From positions 1 to 6,225 of the forward strand of contig CAYPKG010000073.1 of assembly GCA_964411275.1 (NCBI GenBank): a stretch of 6,225 bases of DNA. Reading direction: 5' to 3'. This DNA is from CAYPKG01 sp964411275. Lineage in GTDB: Bacteria > Bacillota > Clostridia > Christensenellales > CAG-138. Shown in pieces: positions 6,207 to 6,225 of the stretch (its first letter is position 1; every line of letters starts with the position of its first letter). The notes below the pieces were generated by a model, which saw only the letters and a program-made list of their open reading frames with translations, was not told the DNA's origin and searched no databases. The position numbers and the translations under genes are program-made.

Positions 6207-6225
6207 CTCGCATCCGCGTTTCAGG

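Overview
This window carries ordinary chromosomal housekeeping genes, most of them for peptidoglycan precursor synthesis and maturation. I found no phage, IS, CRISPR, defence or biosynthetic-cluster signal. The DNA is GC-rich in the genes, with AT-rich intergenic stretches, strong AGGAGG-type ribosome binding sites and extended -10 (TGnTATAAT) promoter sequences. Together with a membrane-anchored DacF-type carboxypeptidase, a Clostridia-type diaminopimelate decarboxylase and a lipobox lipoprotein, this points to a Gram-positive Firmicute of class Clostridia, probably a GC-rich anaerobic or gut lineage. The lineage is inferred from protein style and was not tested by any search.

Layout. The left half reads rightward. 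It starts with the 3' part of a D-alanyl-D-alanine carboxypeptidase gene (2-667, start lost off the left edge). SmpB (684-1154) follows after 16 bases, then a lysA-type diaminopimelate decarboxylase (1216-2475) with its own strong ribosome binding site. A GC-rich hairpin (2511-2533) closes this group. A short AT-rich spacer precedes a rightward gene for an unrecognised lipoprotein (2663-3628). The right half reads leftward: ddl (6129 to 5089) and murF (5082 to 3718), six bases apart, form a two-gene operon. The lipoprotein gene and murF converge on one hairpin (3646-3679) with T-runs in both directions, apparently a shared bidirectional terminator. Upstream of ddl is a perfect 13-bp inverted repeat (6172-6206) whose arms each contain TGGTATAAT, one per strand.

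How the genes work together. Ddl makes D-Ala-D-Ala, MurF attaches it to the UDP-MurNAc-tripeptide in the cytoplasm, and the DacF-type enzyme removes the terminal D-Ala outside the membrane after polymerisation. LysA-type decarboxylase drains meso-diaminopimelate, the usual third residue of the same stem peptide, into lysine. SmpB (ribosome rescue with tmRNA) is the only clearly unrelated housekeeping gene. The lipoprotein has no assigned role; its location beside wall genes is suggestive only.

No exciting new system is evident. The points most worth a second look are the two-way promoter palindrome at the right edge and the unassigned lipoprotein.
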